DNA of 64,000 nt from Bacillus badius NBRC 15713 (GCF_001591605.1 NZ_BCVF01000009.1:1-64000); one strand, 5' to 3'. Numbered from the stretch's first letter, positions 1 to 8,593 are shown. Translations and numbers: made by a program. Notes: a model not told the origin generated them from the sequence alone.

Positions 1-11
1 GATCAATTCGT

Positions 12-65
12 TGTCGTTATCAGCGACAGCTATATTATAATAGCACGCATACATTTTAAAGTCAA
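12..65 (-). promoter_or_regulatory. Leftward sigma-A promoter with operator-like dyad
   Basis: On the minus strand TTGACT (60-65), a 17-base spacer and TATTAT (37-42; an overlapping TATAAT also exists) form a good vegetative promoter firing off the left edge. Just downstream lies a short dyad, TGTCG (12-16) and CGACA (24-28), placed where a repressor would sit. The gene it drives is outside the window. Confidence 0.55.
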
Positions 66-622
66 CTGCTTTTCAAAACTTTTTTTAAAAAGATACTAGG
101 TTCTTTTTAAATTTTCATTTGGTATTAGCAGCAGATAAAAATATATCATAGCTTAATAGAAAAAGTCAATCCTATTTCAAACACTTTTTAACTGACAAGT
201 CCATTTCTCATCAGCCGCTTTTCACCCAGCTGCATACTATTAAGCTGCTTCAGTTTTTAAGTTTGGAATAAGCAAATTAAACTTTCTATTATTTAAATTC
301 TTTCCTCAATCCAGAATAGCTCTTTAAAATCAACTCTCTCTGAACAAATCATATATATAGGAAAGAATTAGTTAATTTTATCAAGAGAGAGATTGTTTGA
401 CCCACAAGAAAAAGGAAACTTAACAGCCTTTTCTTTGGCTTCGAAATACAGTTGAACTGGTTGTGAAAAGATGAACCGAAATTTCCTCTCTCTATAAAGA
501 AAAGATGTCGGTTTTCTTGTGGATTAAGAACCGATTAAGTGATAATAAAGTTATTCCATTAAAGGGACAGATAATTGAAGAAGGGATTATACAAAATTTA
601 TAGTAAAGAGTGAGTATATATA
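66..622. other. Gene-free stretch with inverted repeats
   Basis: I find no convincing coding sequence here. There is an 11-base inverted repeat (CCACAAGAAAA at 402-412, TTTTCTTGTGG at 512-522) and a smaller imperfect hairpin near 509-536. Their role is unknown. The region is AT-rich and probably holds the promoter of the gene starting at 623. Confidence 0.4.
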
Positions 623-955
623 ATGATGGCGGTGATGAAAATTAAAGTAGAGTATCCGTTTAAGCCTACAACGAATCAATATTTACTCCCTGGTCAGTTC
701 TTGGCAGGTTTAATGGGATGGGTTGGGGGAAATCCTCCTGTTGCAGAAGATTTGGTTGGATGTAAAATCGTTGAACAAGGTTCAGTTCATATTAAAACAA
801 TTCGCGAAACAGGGCTAGATGGGAAGATTCTGGGTCATCGTCCATTAGCATTGGACGAAATTGAAGCAGACTATTTTCGTTCTCAAGAATCGTTTGACGG
901 GTGTATGCTTTTGAAGGGCTTTAAAGAATTGCGGCCTATTACAAGAGAAGAATAG
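623..955 (+). CDS. Hypothetical protein, 110 aa
   Basis: The family is not recognised. The product is a soluble, mildly acidic protein without signal peptide or membrane segment. A Gly/Pro-rich central part (residues about 20-40) is followed by a charged C-terminal half. The start is ambiguous: ATG codons occur at 623, 626 and 635, and the only ribosome-site-like sequence (AAAGAGTGAG) lies about 10 bases before the first. No co-transcribed neighbour is visible: more than 600 bases without a gene follow. A real gene is likely because the frame is long for this AT-rich stretch and has no competing frame. Confidence 0.5.
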   Translation: MMAVMKIKVEYPFKPTTNQYLLPGQFLAGLMGWVGGNPPVAEDLVGCKIVEQGSVHIKTIRETGLDGKILGHRPLALDEIEADYFRSQESFDGCMLLKGFKELRPITREE

Positions 956-1197
956 GAAAAATATAAGACATTTTCTATTTGGGGTTACGAGGTAATTAAA
1001 ATATTAGCCGAGGATTATTTTGTCACCAACAAGTGAAAATGATTAAACTTTTTTATAAAAATCTTATACTTAGCTAAAATAAAAAACTTCATTTTGATCA
1101 ATCCTTTTTCAATATGACTGCTTTTAACTTAACGTAAAATAACGGGTTTAAGGATGTTTTTGCTGTCGCTGGATTTCAAAGCTGCATCTTCACCGAC

Positions 1198-1242
1198 ACT
1201 CCTCATTATCATTCCTCACTGATTGGAATGATGAGGAGGAGT
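1198..1242. repeat. 18-base imperfect inverted repeat
   Basis: Arms 1198-1215 and 1225-1242 match at 16 of 18 positions around a 9-base loop. There is no T-run on either side, so an intrinsic terminator is unlikely. It could be a protein-binding site or a relic element end. Confidence 0.5.
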
Positions 1243-1355
1243 ACCTGCGTTAAGCATTTATTGGCCCCTCCTATTCGCTAGATTATTTTCCTGAATCAGC
1301 CAGCATAGTCTCCCTTTGTACAAATCAAATTTTAACAACCTTCTTTCACAAGAAG

Positions 1356-1374
1356 AAAAGAAGAAAACAACGTT
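1356..1374 (-). repeat. Dispersed AACGTT-pyrimidine repeat, full copy
   Basis: The minus strand reads AACGTTGTTTTCTTCTTTT. The same 19-mer occurs exactly at 10203-10221, and shorter copies surround the partition genes at 7.3-12.3 kb. This copy lies some 6 kb from the main cluster. Confidence 0.7.
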
Positions 1375-1587
1375 GGAAGCTTAAAATCAAACTTCTTTTT
1401 AAATACTACTAACAGAAAAAGTGATCTATTGCTTTCTCCTGGGCCATTGGTGTCTTGCGTGTATGTTTATGAACCGCAACTCGCATTTGTTAAGCGATAC
1501 GCCATGGCTCGCAGCCGCTGTTGCACATCTCCCTTTCTTGATAAAGAATAGGCCGTAGATCAATATAAAGCAGCAGAAAGGAAGGAA

Positions 1588-2046
1588 ATGATGAAAAACA
1601 GTGTGCACAGCAAATTAATGGGCCAGCTTATTTATAATGAATCTTATCCAGCATATGAACGGACAATTGGAAAAATAAACTGGAAGTTAGATGCGCAAGA
1701 AACGGCCGATGTCACGGTGCTAATTCAAAAGGCAGAAAAGCTTTTTGTCTGCCTTGAGGATTTTGACAAAAAAGCCAAAGCCCGTATAGCAGAAAAATTG
1801 ATTGCTTATAAAAATGATTGTTGGCCTGAATATGATGAAAACGATGAGGATTTAAATTGGGAAGCCGTTGACAACGGGCTTTACGATATTACAGAGAGGG
1901 AATTTGCGGAAGCACTCACCCTGCACGACATTGTCATTAAGACTGAGAGCATTTATTGTGAGTATCTTGACGGCGATTTGTTCGGCGGACATAGAGTCCA
2001 TGCTTGTTTTGATGATCATTATTCACTGCTGGAGGCTACTATATAA
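1588..2046 (+). CDS. DUF2262 domain protein
   Basis: A 152-residue soluble protein recognised as DUF2262 by its overall pattern: a central region rich in Lys, Ala and Asp (about 38-75), an acidic stretch after the Cys-Trp at 78-79, and the ending around Leu-Phe-Gly-Gly-His-Arg-Val-His-Ala near 131-139. Its biochemical function is not known. The ribosome site AAAGGAAGGA lies directly before tandem ATG codons at 1588 and 1591; spacing slightly favours 1591. It stands alone and is followed by two hairpins (2183-2203 and 2210-2254). The family occurs scattered in Gram-positive accessory DNA, which fits this region. Confidence 0.7.
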   Translation: MMKNSVHSKLMGQLIYNESYPAYERTIGKINWKLDAQETADVTVLIQKAEKLFVCLEDFDKKAKARIAEKLIAYKNDCWPEYDENDEDLNWEAVDNGLYDITEREFAEALTLHDIVIKTESIYCEYLDGDLFGGHRVHACFDDHYSLLEATI

Positions 2047-2182
2047 GAAAGGCAGGAAAGCAAACTCTTCCCCTTCTGTTTATCTCCCTTTCTCTTTTTC
2101 CAGAGGGAGAGCATGTTGAGAATTTTTAAATAATCCAACCAAACAGGTCCTGGATAAATGTCTGTTTTCTCCCTTGAACCCA

Positions 2183-2203
2183 GCAGATTTTCTTTAAATC
2201 TGC
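2183..2203. repeat. Small perfect hairpin
   Basis: GCAGATTT (2183-2190) pairs exactly with AAATCTGC (2196-2203) around a 5-base loop, just before the larger terminator. It may belong to the same termination region. Confidence 0.45.
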
Positions 2204-2209
2204 TTATAG

Positions 2210-2254
2210 AAAAGCCTATACCTGCTCTCCTTGAAGAAACAGGTATAGGCTTTT
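2210..2254. terminator. Bidirectional terminator between DUF2262 and HsmA genes
   Basis: An 11-base perfect stem (GCCTATACCTG at 2214-2224, CAGGTATAGGC at 2240-2250) is flanked by AAAA and TTTT. It can therefore end transcription from both converging genes. Confidence 0.8.
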
Positions 2255-2273
2255 AGCCGTTCGCTTTCTATTC

Positions 2274-2642
2274 TTATTTAGTCATTCCAAAAATAACACC
2301 TGAAATATAAGGGATCAGCCAAATCACCCAGACGAGAATACTGAATGTATGAAACTTTACTTGCATGTGCTTGTCTTTCCGGACAATGACAATGGTTGCC
2401 CAGACAGCATGGAATAACATCAGCAAGATAGCCAATAAGCCGGTAATGCCGTGAAAACTAAATAAGAAGCTTTCCTCGGCTAATTTCCCCATAATGGTTG
2501 TTCCAGCTGTATCGCATATTAAACCTAGCCAAAAGATCGATACATGCCAAGTTTTCAGCTGTTTTTGAAATTTCTCTGCCCACACTCCAATTGTATAAAA
2601 AACAAGGGCCAACGTAATAAAAATGATTGCATACATTAACAT
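2274..2642 (-). CDS. HsmA family membrane protein
   Basis: A 122-residue integral membrane protein with four hydrophobic segments (about residues 3-20, 36-52, 62-85 and 100-118) and short charged loops. Length and pattern match the HsmA/TIGR03987 family, whose role is not established. The ATG at 2642 is preceded on the minus strand by a GAGGAGG-type ribosome site about 8 bases away. The gene is monocistronic, facing DUF2262 across a shared terminator. Nothing looks truncated. The membrane nature is certain from composition; the family name is from recall of the pattern. Confidence 0.7.
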   Translation of the reverse strand: MLMYAIIFITLALVFYTIGVWAEKFQKQLKTWHVSIFWLGLICDTAGTTIMGKLAEESFLFSFHGITGLLAILLMLFHAVWATIVIVRKDKHMQVKFHTFSILVWVIWLIPYISGVIFGMTK

Positions 2643-3082
2643 AATTGTTCCTCCTCTTAGTTAAGAAGATCAGATTTATCACTTTTTTCTGCTTGAGCTT
2701 ATAATAAAAAAGGAATATGAACGCAAAATGAATATTGCATTACATTTTTAGCATCGTTTTTTATAAGTATAAACATCAAAGAATAGTAAATAATCAATTC
2801 TATAAAAGATAGATCAAAATAAATACTCAGAACTAATAAGGTCCTTTTCTAAATGAGCGTTCATCCCTTGTCCTGTATGGGTTCTTTCCAGAAACGAAGA
2901 AGTCTGTATTTGATAAATTCATAAGACCACAAGCTATCTATTGAATAATCCACAGCTCAGAGGCAATTGAATGATATCAAAATCTACTTAGAAGCAATCA
3001 TTTGTCTTTCACAAAAATTAGTGACAATTATTTGATACAAGTAAAAGATAACAGACAATCTATTGATATATAGAGAAAGAAA
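2643..3082. other. AT-rich intergenic region
   Basis: About 440 bases without a supportable gene. The part nearest 2700 should hold the promoter of the HsmA gene. I see no repeat or RNA structure beyond the terminator that follows. Confidence 0.4.
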
Positions 3083-3118
3083 AAAGAAACGGGCTCTTAA
3101 AAAGAGCCCGTTTCTTTA
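3083..3118. terminator. Strong bidirectional terminator
   Basis: AAAGAAACGGGCTCTT (from 3083) pairs with AGAGCCCGTTTCTTT (from 3103). The A-tract and T-tract on the two sides make it usable in both directions. Confidence 0.8.
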
Positions 3119-3189
3119 AAAAAACTTAGCGCTGGTGATAAAAACAAAAAACATATGGAGACATGTTAACTTTTTTAAGCACGGAAAAC

Positions 3190-3227
3190 AGCCTTGTTTC
3201 AATAAAATTTTAAAAAACAAGGCTTCA
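3190..3227 (-). terminator. Terminator of the leftward replication-type gene
   Basis: AGCCTTGTTT and AAACAAGGCT pair around an AT-rich loop at the stop codon of the gene ending at 3225. On the minus strand a short T-run follows the stem. Confidence 0.6.
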
Positions 3228-4382
3228 AATCCAATGCAAGGCAGGTACTTTTCCGGTTTGGAGATATTCAGTGTACTTGGCCTGATGAACTTTATCATAT
3301 GGAATTTTCTTTAACTCTTGAGGTAGTTCTCGCCGGTAAATCGTCCGGAAATAGGCGCCGATGGACGTATGGAACGAGAATTTCCCTCTTTTGCTCATTT
3401 GCGTTTTAATATGCTGTTCAAATTGATCCAGGCAGCGGAAAAATAAGCTCTCTGCCCATGCATCACGGTATGTATAACGTCCTTCACTTTCATTTTCATC
3501 GATCAGGAATTTGACAATATCAAGCACCTCTTGTTTAAAGGATAGCATAATGTCAAAGAGATCCCTTGGTTTGTAGCGCAGCTTCAGTCCATCCAGTACA
3601 TAAAGCGTATTTTCCTGGAACTTGGCTAGAAGCGGCTCGACATGAAATTCATCTGTGTTCTCTTTCACGCATTCAGATTTTAAGCGAAACAGGACTTTGC
3701 GAATCCATAGCTGACGGCCGCGCACTTGCACGCCTGTATATTCCACCTCGAACAAAGGCTGCAAAATGGCTAATACTTCCCTTACCCCTTTTGCCCGTTT
3801 TTTTAATTTGTCTTTTAACGTCGCCATTGTCCGTGATTGTTCAAGTGCGGCTACTTCGTTTTTATGATCAAGCTTGGCGATTCCGTGGCGAAATTGGTTG
3901 AACAGGGAAAACATTAATTCAAACGCCTCTGGATTAGATGTGCGCACGAATTCTGCCACAATGGTTGTGTCCAGGAGAGTATGAGGGACAATAAAGTAGT
4001 TTAATTCATGACCGGCTTTCAGTTCAGGTGTTGTATACTCTTTATAGTTCGCCAGCACCCATGCAGGCAAGCCGTTTGCCAAGACCTCCTCATAGAGAAA
4101 GCCATGCTCTTCTAAAAACTTTCGTCCAGCATGCATCGTTGAATAAGCCACGTGCAGCTTCTTGCTCCAAAAAGCCAGATTAAATTCCTGGACTTTGCCC
4201 TGGCTGTTCTTTTCGATGTGAATTTGTTTCAGAATGGACAAAAGAACGGCATAGGCACTTGCCGGAACTTGCTTATTTTTGTCTTTTTGAAAAGTCCGAA
4301 GCTCTTCTAGCAGCTGATGCGGAAAACGGAAACCGTCCATTTTCACTAATTGCCGTTTGTTTTGTTTACGGAATTTTGCCAT
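3225..4382 (-). CDS. Putative replication initiator-type protein
   Basis: A 385-residue basic protein transcribed away from the iteron array. It begins with a Lys/Arg-rich tail (residues 1-15), then a helix-rich region whose segment around 70-100 looks like a winged helix (Ser-Lys-Lys-Leu-His-Val-Ala-Tyr-Ser-Thr). The remainder is helical and Lys/Glu-rich. No nuclease, helicase or polymerase motif is visible. I prefer the ATG at 4382 because AAGGGAGGG lies 8 bases upstream; the ATG at 4388 is too close to it. Its origin-side position and winged-helix look suggest an iteron-binding initiator or its regulator, but no family could be assigned by eye, and the divergent 598-residue protein is an equal candidate for initiator. 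Confidence 0.5.
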   Translation of the reverse strand: MAKFRKQNKRQLVKMDGFRFPHQLLEELRTFQKDKNKQVPASAYAVLLSILKQIHIEKNSQGKVQEFNLAFWSKKLHVAYSTMHAGRKFLEEHGFLYEEVLANGLPAWVLANYKEYTTPELKAGHELNYFIVPHTLLDTTIVAEFVRTSNPEAFELMFSLFNQFRHGIAKLDHKNEVAALEQSRTMATLKDKLKKRAKGVREVLAILQPLFEVEYTGVQVRGRQLWIRKVLFRLKSECVKENTDEFHVEPLLAKFQENTLYVLDGLKLRYKPRDLFDIMLSFKQEVLDIVKFLIDENESEGRYTYRDAWAESLFFRCLDQFEQHIKTQMSKRGKFSFHTSIGAYFRTIYRRELPQELKKIPYDKVHQAKYTEYLQTGKVPALHWI

Positions 4383-4471
4383 CTTCATACCCTCCCTTCT
4401 AGCGTTTTATGTATAAGTATGTCTATTATACACGACCCCCTTTTCCAAAAAGGCGCTCTCTAAGAGAAAAG

Positions 4472-5033
4472 TGGCAAATTTTTAATCGCTGTTCAGCCCA
4501 GTCAGGACAAGGGCTCAGCGATTTTTTAAATTTTTTTCAAGTGCACGGGTAGGACGGAGCAAAATGGAAAGTGGCAAGGTGAAAATGGAAAGGCTGTTTA
4601 AAAAAAAACAGCTAAAACGTTGATTTAATCACTTTTTCTGAAAGTCGCCTTTTTGAAAAGGTGCACGGGTAGGACGGAGAAATTTTAAAATGGCAAAAAA
4701 AAGGTGCACGGGTAGGACGGAGGGAAAAGTAAAATGGCAAGAAAGGTGCACGGGTAGGACGATAAATGGCAAAAAAGCGGCAATTTTCGACTGAATCAGG
4801 CGCTTTTTATCCATGTTTAGTAAAATAAAAGTGGAAAAGGTGTACGGGTAGGACAGAACAGAATGGAAAATGGCAAGACAGATGCACGGGTAAGACGAAG
4901 GAAAACGGAAAGTGGAAAGGCAAAGTGCACGGGTAGGACGAGAAATGGAAAGTTTAGTGGGGAATGGCAAGCTCATGTTAGCGAACGGCCGCCGGCGCCT
5001 TTTCTATTTGACCTGTAAAGTGGCAAGTTGCCA
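4472..5033 (+). repeat. Iteron array, probable replication origin
   Basis: Seven direct repeats of GTGCACGGGTAGGACGgag begin at 4541, 4661, 4704, 4746, 4840, 4882 and 4925; the fifth, sixth and the end of the fourth are diverged. Start distances are 120, 43, 42, 94, 42 and 43 bases, so most are about four helical turns apart. A second motif, TGGCAA, occurs at 4472, 4572, 4691, 4735, 4767, 4871, 4965 and 5021, often about 30 bases after an iteron. The last TGGCAA forms a perfect dyad with TTGCCA at 5028-5033. Two long genes diverge from the array. This is the classical layout of an iteron-controlled plasmid origin. Confidence 0.85.
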
Positions 5034-5097
5034 TTTTGCAGAAAGAACTGGCATAATGAAGAGACCACATAGACAGAACGACTTGGGGAGAGATAGC

Positions 5098-6894
5098 ATG
5101 AATGAATATATTAACCCTAATAAGCTCGCACTTAGTGATGATTTTTTTAAACTGGCCGTATTAGAAGAGGTTCAGCGGTATTTTTCAAATAGCTTCATTA
5201 TTGAGGAATGGCAGCAGTATGTAATGAAAGAGATCAATCAAACGTTTGATAATCAGAAAACATATAGAAGCTTTGATTATTTGTGTGAGATTGTACGCTC
5301 TCTGTTAGTAAATAAAAAAGTCACACAGGAAAATATACGCGAGGTTTTCAAGGAGCACCATAAGCATGTGCTTGAGCAGATTGGCGAGTACGTTAACGAG
5401 GACTTTCCGCTCGATGTCCACTTAAGTGTGAATGAGGCAGCTGTTCAATTAGCAAAAGAAGAACGGCATTTAGTATCTAGCATGGACTATCAGTTTCATC
5501 TCGTAAGAAACATTGTGACGCAGCCTAAAGCGTTTGTGTCGGCTGGAGAGTCGGACGATGTGTTTCAAGCGGAAATTAAAGATTCCCGTGGCAATGTCCA
5601 TGGAATGGCACGCGTGAATGTAGCGGGAGGACTGGACATGCCTTTTACAGATGAAGAGCAAGAATACTGGGACAAGCTTCGCACCGCTTTTAGTGCCATG
5701 GATGAAATGACGGCTGATATCTTTGATATTATTTGCTTTTTATTTCTCTTTGCTCCGAAAGATGAAGACGGCTATTTATATTTCCATTCCAATGATGCGC
5801 TCAAGCTGAGAAGCAACCTGGTGGATCCAAACAGCAGCTTGGAGGTACGGGAGCGAGATCGCTTTAACATTATGTCCCGAGTGAAGGCTTTGTCAAATAT
5901 CTGGATTTCCTTGAAAGAAGGAGAAGTCATTGAGGTCGATGAAAGTGATTTGAAGGAAAGTAAAAAGTATAAGTACCGGGATTTTCAGAAAATGTTTGAA
6001 GTAGGAAAAGTTCGGGCGGCCTATGATGAAAACGATAAGTTTTTAGGCATTTATGCTTGTCAAATTAAACCGACCTCTTTGTTGACGTCCTTCTTAAATG
6101 AGAATAAGCGCTTAGGCATTATTGATTTGAGCGCGCTTGAGTTCCATCCTGTCCGGCAGCGTCCGGAGAAGCGTTTATCGCGTTATCTTGCGACGCAATG
6201 GTTTATCCGCCTATCCAAAAATAACTTATACCAGCCATTTACGGTTAAAACGCTCGTACGTGAAATTGATTTTCCAGTCAGAATGAGAGGATTGGATATG
6301 TATGACCGTTTTGTCAAAGCTTTAGACGAGTTAAAGGCGAAGGGAATTGTGAAGGATTGGTATTTCACAGAGCCGGTGGATTTCAGCTTGTTTGGCAAAA
6401 CGGGCTGGCTGTCCTATTTTCACGGACTGAAAGTGGCTATTATTCCTTCAGCGGAAATGCTGGAAAAAAACAAAAGAAAGCTATCTATATTACAGGATCA
6501 GCATCAGGTGGATTCTTTAGCAATCAACCAAATGATTGAATCACTTACCCAGCCGGTGATTATTCAGGAAATGGGACAGCGACGAGGAAGACCGGCATCA
6601 TTTGAACCTGTGGTCAAAAAAGCTGCCGTGGGGAGAGAAACTGCCCCTGCTCCGTCCCAGCCGGTGATTGGGAAAGAAGAGCCCGCCCCGGAAATTACAG
6701 AAGATTCCTTAACGGCTGAGATGGTGATCGCAGAAAGAGAACGGCGCGGGCTGTCTCTTGCAAAAGCGGCCAAGGAAATTGGCATCGGCTATAACACGTT
6801 AAAGCGCTTTGAAAATAAAGAAACCAAAAGAAGAAATAAAAAGAACGATTTAAAAATTGTTCAATGGCTAAAAAAATCGCAATTGGAAGAGTAA
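5098..6894 (+). CDS. Large replication-associated protein with C-terminal XRE-like HTH
   Basis: A 598-residue protein (from the ATG at 5098, with GGGGAGAG 8 bases upstream) starting just right of the iterons. The N-terminal two thirds are helix-rich and acidic without an enzyme motif I recognise. A Pro/Ala-rich linker (about residues 500-540) leads to a C-terminal helix-turn-helix of XRE type around residues 545-580 (Glu-Arg-Arg-Gly-Leu-Ser-Leu-Ala-Lys-Ala-Ala-Lys-Glu). A strong terminator follows. The TGGCAA dyad at 5021-5033 sits at its promoter and could be its own operator. Position suggests replication initiation or copy control; an alternative is a plasmid regulator. An in-frame ATG at 5056 is possible but has no ribosome site. 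Confidence 0.55.
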   Translation: MNEYINPNKLALSDDFFKLAVLEEVQRYFSNSFIIEEWQQYVMKEINQTFDNQKTYRSFDYLCEIVRSLLVNKKVTQENIREVFKEHHKHVLEQIGEYVNEDFPLDVHLSVNEAAVQLAKEERHLVSSMDYQFHLVRNIVTQPKAFVSAGESDDVFQAEIKDSRGNVHGMARVNVAGGLDMPFTDEEQEYWDKLRTAFSAMDEMTADIFDIICFLFLFAPKDEDGYLYFHSNDALKLRSNLVDPNSSLEVRERDRFNIMSRVKALSNIWISLKEGEVIEVDESDLKESKKYKYRDFQKMFEVGKVRAAYDENDKFLGIYACQIKPTSLLTSFLNENKRLGIIDLSALEFHPVRQRPEKRLSRYLATQWFIRLSKNNLYQPFTVKTLVREIDFPVRMRGLDMYDRFVKALDELKAKGIVKDWYFTEPVDFSLFGKTGWLSYFHGLKVAIIPSAEMLEKNKRKLSILQDQHQVDSLAINQMIESLTQPVIIQEMGQRRGRPASFEPVVKKAAVGRETAPAPSQPVIGKEEPAPEITEDSLTAEMVIAERERRGLSLAKAAKEIGIGYNTLKRFENKETKRRNKKNDLKIVQWLKKSQLEE

Positions 6895-6906
6895 TCCTGT
6901 ATAAAG

Positions 6907-6957
6907 AAAAGCCAAGTCTTAGACTAGACTTGGCTTTTCTTTTCTTTTCTTTTCTTT
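6907..6957 (+). terminator. Terminator with long TTTTC tract
   Basis: AAAAGCCAAGTCT (6907-6919) pairs with AGACTTGGCTTTT (6926-6938), followed by several tandem TTTTC units. It ends the rightward replication-region gene. Confidence 0.85.
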
Positions 6958-7280
6958 ATACAGTCCTCCGGTAGTTCATAAGGGCTTCTCAGTCGTTCAT
7001 GCAAGAAGCTGAAGAAGGCGACTCCCCGCAGCGGAATGGATGCTATTTTTAACAGAGTTACCCGAAAAATATTTATTTGTTTCTTCATATCTAGAAAAGA
7101 AGAATGGAAAGAAGGAAGAAACGAAGAAAAAAATATAGGAAGATTGGTTTTTAAATAGCATTAAATCCATTTGATCCTCATCTTCCTTTCCCAAATCAAA
7201 TAAACTAGATGACAGCAGAAAGCGCGCTGTTAAAAACAGCTCGTAAAATGGGTGATTATGTGTGAGACAGAAAACGTTGT
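6958..7280. other. Intergenic region with degenerate repeat copies
   Basis: About 320 bases without a supportable gene. At 7070-7105 a degenerate pair (ATTTATTTGTTTCTTC and AAAAGAAGAA) resembles the dispersed repeat. A partial copy, AACGTTGTTT followed by TACTTCTTT, lies at 7273-7291 and runs into the end of the next gene. Confidence 0.4.
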
Positions 7281-7643
7281 TTATACTTCTTTGATCATTT
7301 CAACACGATTGCCAAAAGGATCCCTGAATTCAAAACGTTCAAAGTGAGGAATCGGGACAGAGCTAAGTATAGGGATGTTATTATTTTCTAATACTTCCTT
7401 CCAGTAGAAAAGGTCCGTCACTTGATAAGCTAAATGAGCTTTTGTAATGTGGCGGTCTACTCCTTCCTCTGTTCCAATGTGAACTTGTTTGTCACCGACT
7501 TGCAGCCAAAAGCCCCCGCGTTTTTTTAAAGCGTCTGGCTTCGTTATCTCCTCTAATCCTAACACTGTACAATAAAAATGCCGCGCTTCTTTTTCCGCTC
7601 CCTTTGGAATGGTGATTTGTGCGTGATGTAATCCAACAATCAT
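7281..7643 (-). CDS. VOC family (glyoxalase/bleomycin resistance fold) protein
   Basis: A 120-residue protein with one VOC module pair: the start (Gly-Leu-His-His-Ala-Gln-Ile) supplies a metal-type His and the C-terminal end (Asp-Pro-Phe-Gly-Asn-Arg-Val-Glu) the matching Glu, the usual arrangement of bleomycin-resistance/dioxygenase fold enzymes. The substrate cannot be deduced. The ATG at 7643 is chosen because GAGGAGGAG lies 7 bases upstream; the longer frame to 7730 lacks a ribosome site and adds a non-homologous tail. The stop region overlaps a partial copy of the dispersed repeat. A second VOC gene follows 300 bases upstream, so the pair may have arrived together. Confidence 0.8.
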   Translation of the reverse strand: MIVGLHHAQITIPKGAEKEARHFYCTVLGLEEITKPDALKKRGGFWLQVGDKQVHIGTEEGVDRHITKAHLAYQVTDLFYWKEVLENNNIPILSSVPIPHFERFEFRDPFGNRVEMIKEV

Positions 7644-7776
7644 ATCGAGCCCTCCTCCTCTATCCTTCTTACCTATAATAGCGTCATTATGAAAATTTTT
7701 CCACAGGATAAGAGGAGTATGTATGTGCATATGCCAAGAAGAACTTTTATAGAAATATACAAATAAACTTTTAAAG

Positions 7777-7795
7777 AAAAGAAGAAACGTTTATT
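7777..7795 (-). repeat. Dispersed AACGTT-pyrimidine repeat copy
   Basis: The minus strand reads AATAAACGTTTCTTCTTTT, with a further half copy AAAGTTTATTTG just beyond. A half copy AAATAAACGTT also lies at 7852-7862. Confidence 0.6.
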
Positions 7796-7899
7796 CTAAA
7801 ACGATTGATTCACTGATTAGAGCTTCGTTGTAAGGAACCAAGCTGAAATACAAATAAACGTTCTCAAGAGTTTCAAGAATGAAAACTGACAAGCAATGC

Positions 7900-7924
7900 T
7901 CCCGCGAATTCGCTGCGGGAGCGA
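7900..7924 (-). terminator. Hairpin after the yycE homologue
   Basis: A GC-rich stem (CTCCCGC and GCGGGAG around an EcoRI-like loop) lies 25 bases past the stop at 7950. The T-run on the minus strand is poor, so termination is likely but weak. Confidence 0.45.
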
Positions 7925-7949
7925 TGCTTTTGCTAACTTTACAGAGTTC

Positions 7950-8366
7950 TTAGATTCCAGAGGTATTCATCAAAACGATACGCCAGCCATCTGGATCTTC
8001 CACAGTTACCCCTCTTTCCAGCCAATAAGGATTCTCCGGCTCCACTGCCGGATAGCCCATATGCTCCAAACGTTTTGCCATACGCTGAATCCCTTCAATA
8101 TTTGGCATATACAGTACAAGCAGATTATCCTTTGTAGGGGCCGGGCACGGGCTGCCGTCAACATGTTCCGTAAACTCCAAATGATAGGCAGCATTCGGCA
8201 GTCCCAGCATAAGTCCCGAATAGCCTTGATGATCAGTAAAGGAGCCAATTTTATTCAGCCCGACTCCTTCGCAATAAAATCGTTCAATTTCCTTTAACTG
8301 ATGAGTGGGGCGCGCTATTCTTACTTGTGCCACCTCTAGCTCATTTGGCCATTGTTCGTGTATCAA
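7950..8366 (-). CDS. yycE: VOC family protein, YycE homologue
   Basis: A 138-residue glyoxalase-fold protein matching B. subtilis YycE along its whole length: the opening Gln-Val-Arg-Ile-Ala-Arg-Pro-Thr (about 14-21), the Phe-Tyr-Cys-Glu-Gly-Val-Gly helix, the Tyr-His-Leu-Glu-Phe-Thr strand (61-66) and the Glu-Asp-Pro-Asp-Gly-Trp-Arg-Ile end. The reaction catalysed by YycE is not known. The ATG at 8366 lacks a strong ribosome site; a nearby start cannot be excluded. It is probably monocistronic. Copies of the dispersed repeat flank it on both sides (7777-7862 and 8512-8542), so the gene sits inside the partition-repeat zone. Confidence 0.8.
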   Translation of the reverse strand: MIHEQWPNELEVAQVRIARPTHQLKEIERFYCEGVGLNKIGSFTDHQGYSGLMLGLPNAAYHLEFTEHVDGSPCPAPTKDNLLVLYMPNIEGIQRMAKRLEHMGYPAVEPENPYWLERGVTVEDPDGWRIVLMNTSGI

Positions 8367-8511
8367 TTCTCTTCTCTCCCCTTCCTTGTGACATTCAATA
8401 ATAAGTATAAAGGAAGGAGTCTTTGTTTGCTGCTCTATGCAAGTACAAACGGATCTCTATCTTTTCCGAAGAGATAAGCAAATGCACAGCTAGAACAAAA
8501 AATATTTATAC

Positions 8512-8542
8512 GAATAAACGTTTATAGGAAGAAAAGAAGAAA
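8512..8542. repeat. Dispersed repeat copy with AAACGTTT palindrome
   Basis: AATAAACGTTTATA is followed by GGAAGAAAAGAAGAAAT. ATAAACGTTTAT (8514-8525) is a perfect 12-base palindrome, longer than the AACGTT core of other copies. Confidence 0.6.
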
Positions 8543-8593
8543 TAATTCTTCTGAATAGAGCAGAGTGAAATCATGTCATTCATTTCTAAAGAA

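Larger units (their letters stand above)
956..1587. other. Gene-free stretch with hairpin and one AACGTT repeat
   Basis: About 630 bases without a supportable gene. It contains the 18-base hairpin at 1198-1242 and one minus-strand copy of the dispersed repeat at 1356-1374, both listed separately. The rest shows nothing I can assign. Confidence 0.5.

Noticed and set aside
1198-1242. Intrinsic terminator
   Set aside because: No T-run on either strand after the stem.
4541-4942. CRISPR array reading of the repeats
   Set aside because: The repeats are 16-19 bases, the intervals are short, unequal and partly conserved (TGGCAA), and no cas gene adjoins.
4912-5097. N-terminal extension of the 598-residue protein into the iterons
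   Set aside because: The extension reads through iteron DNA, has no ribosome site, and ATG 5098 has one.
7265-7292. Promoter or terminator at the VOC gene end
   Set aside because: The sequence is a partial copy of the dispersed repeat; no stem with T-run is present.
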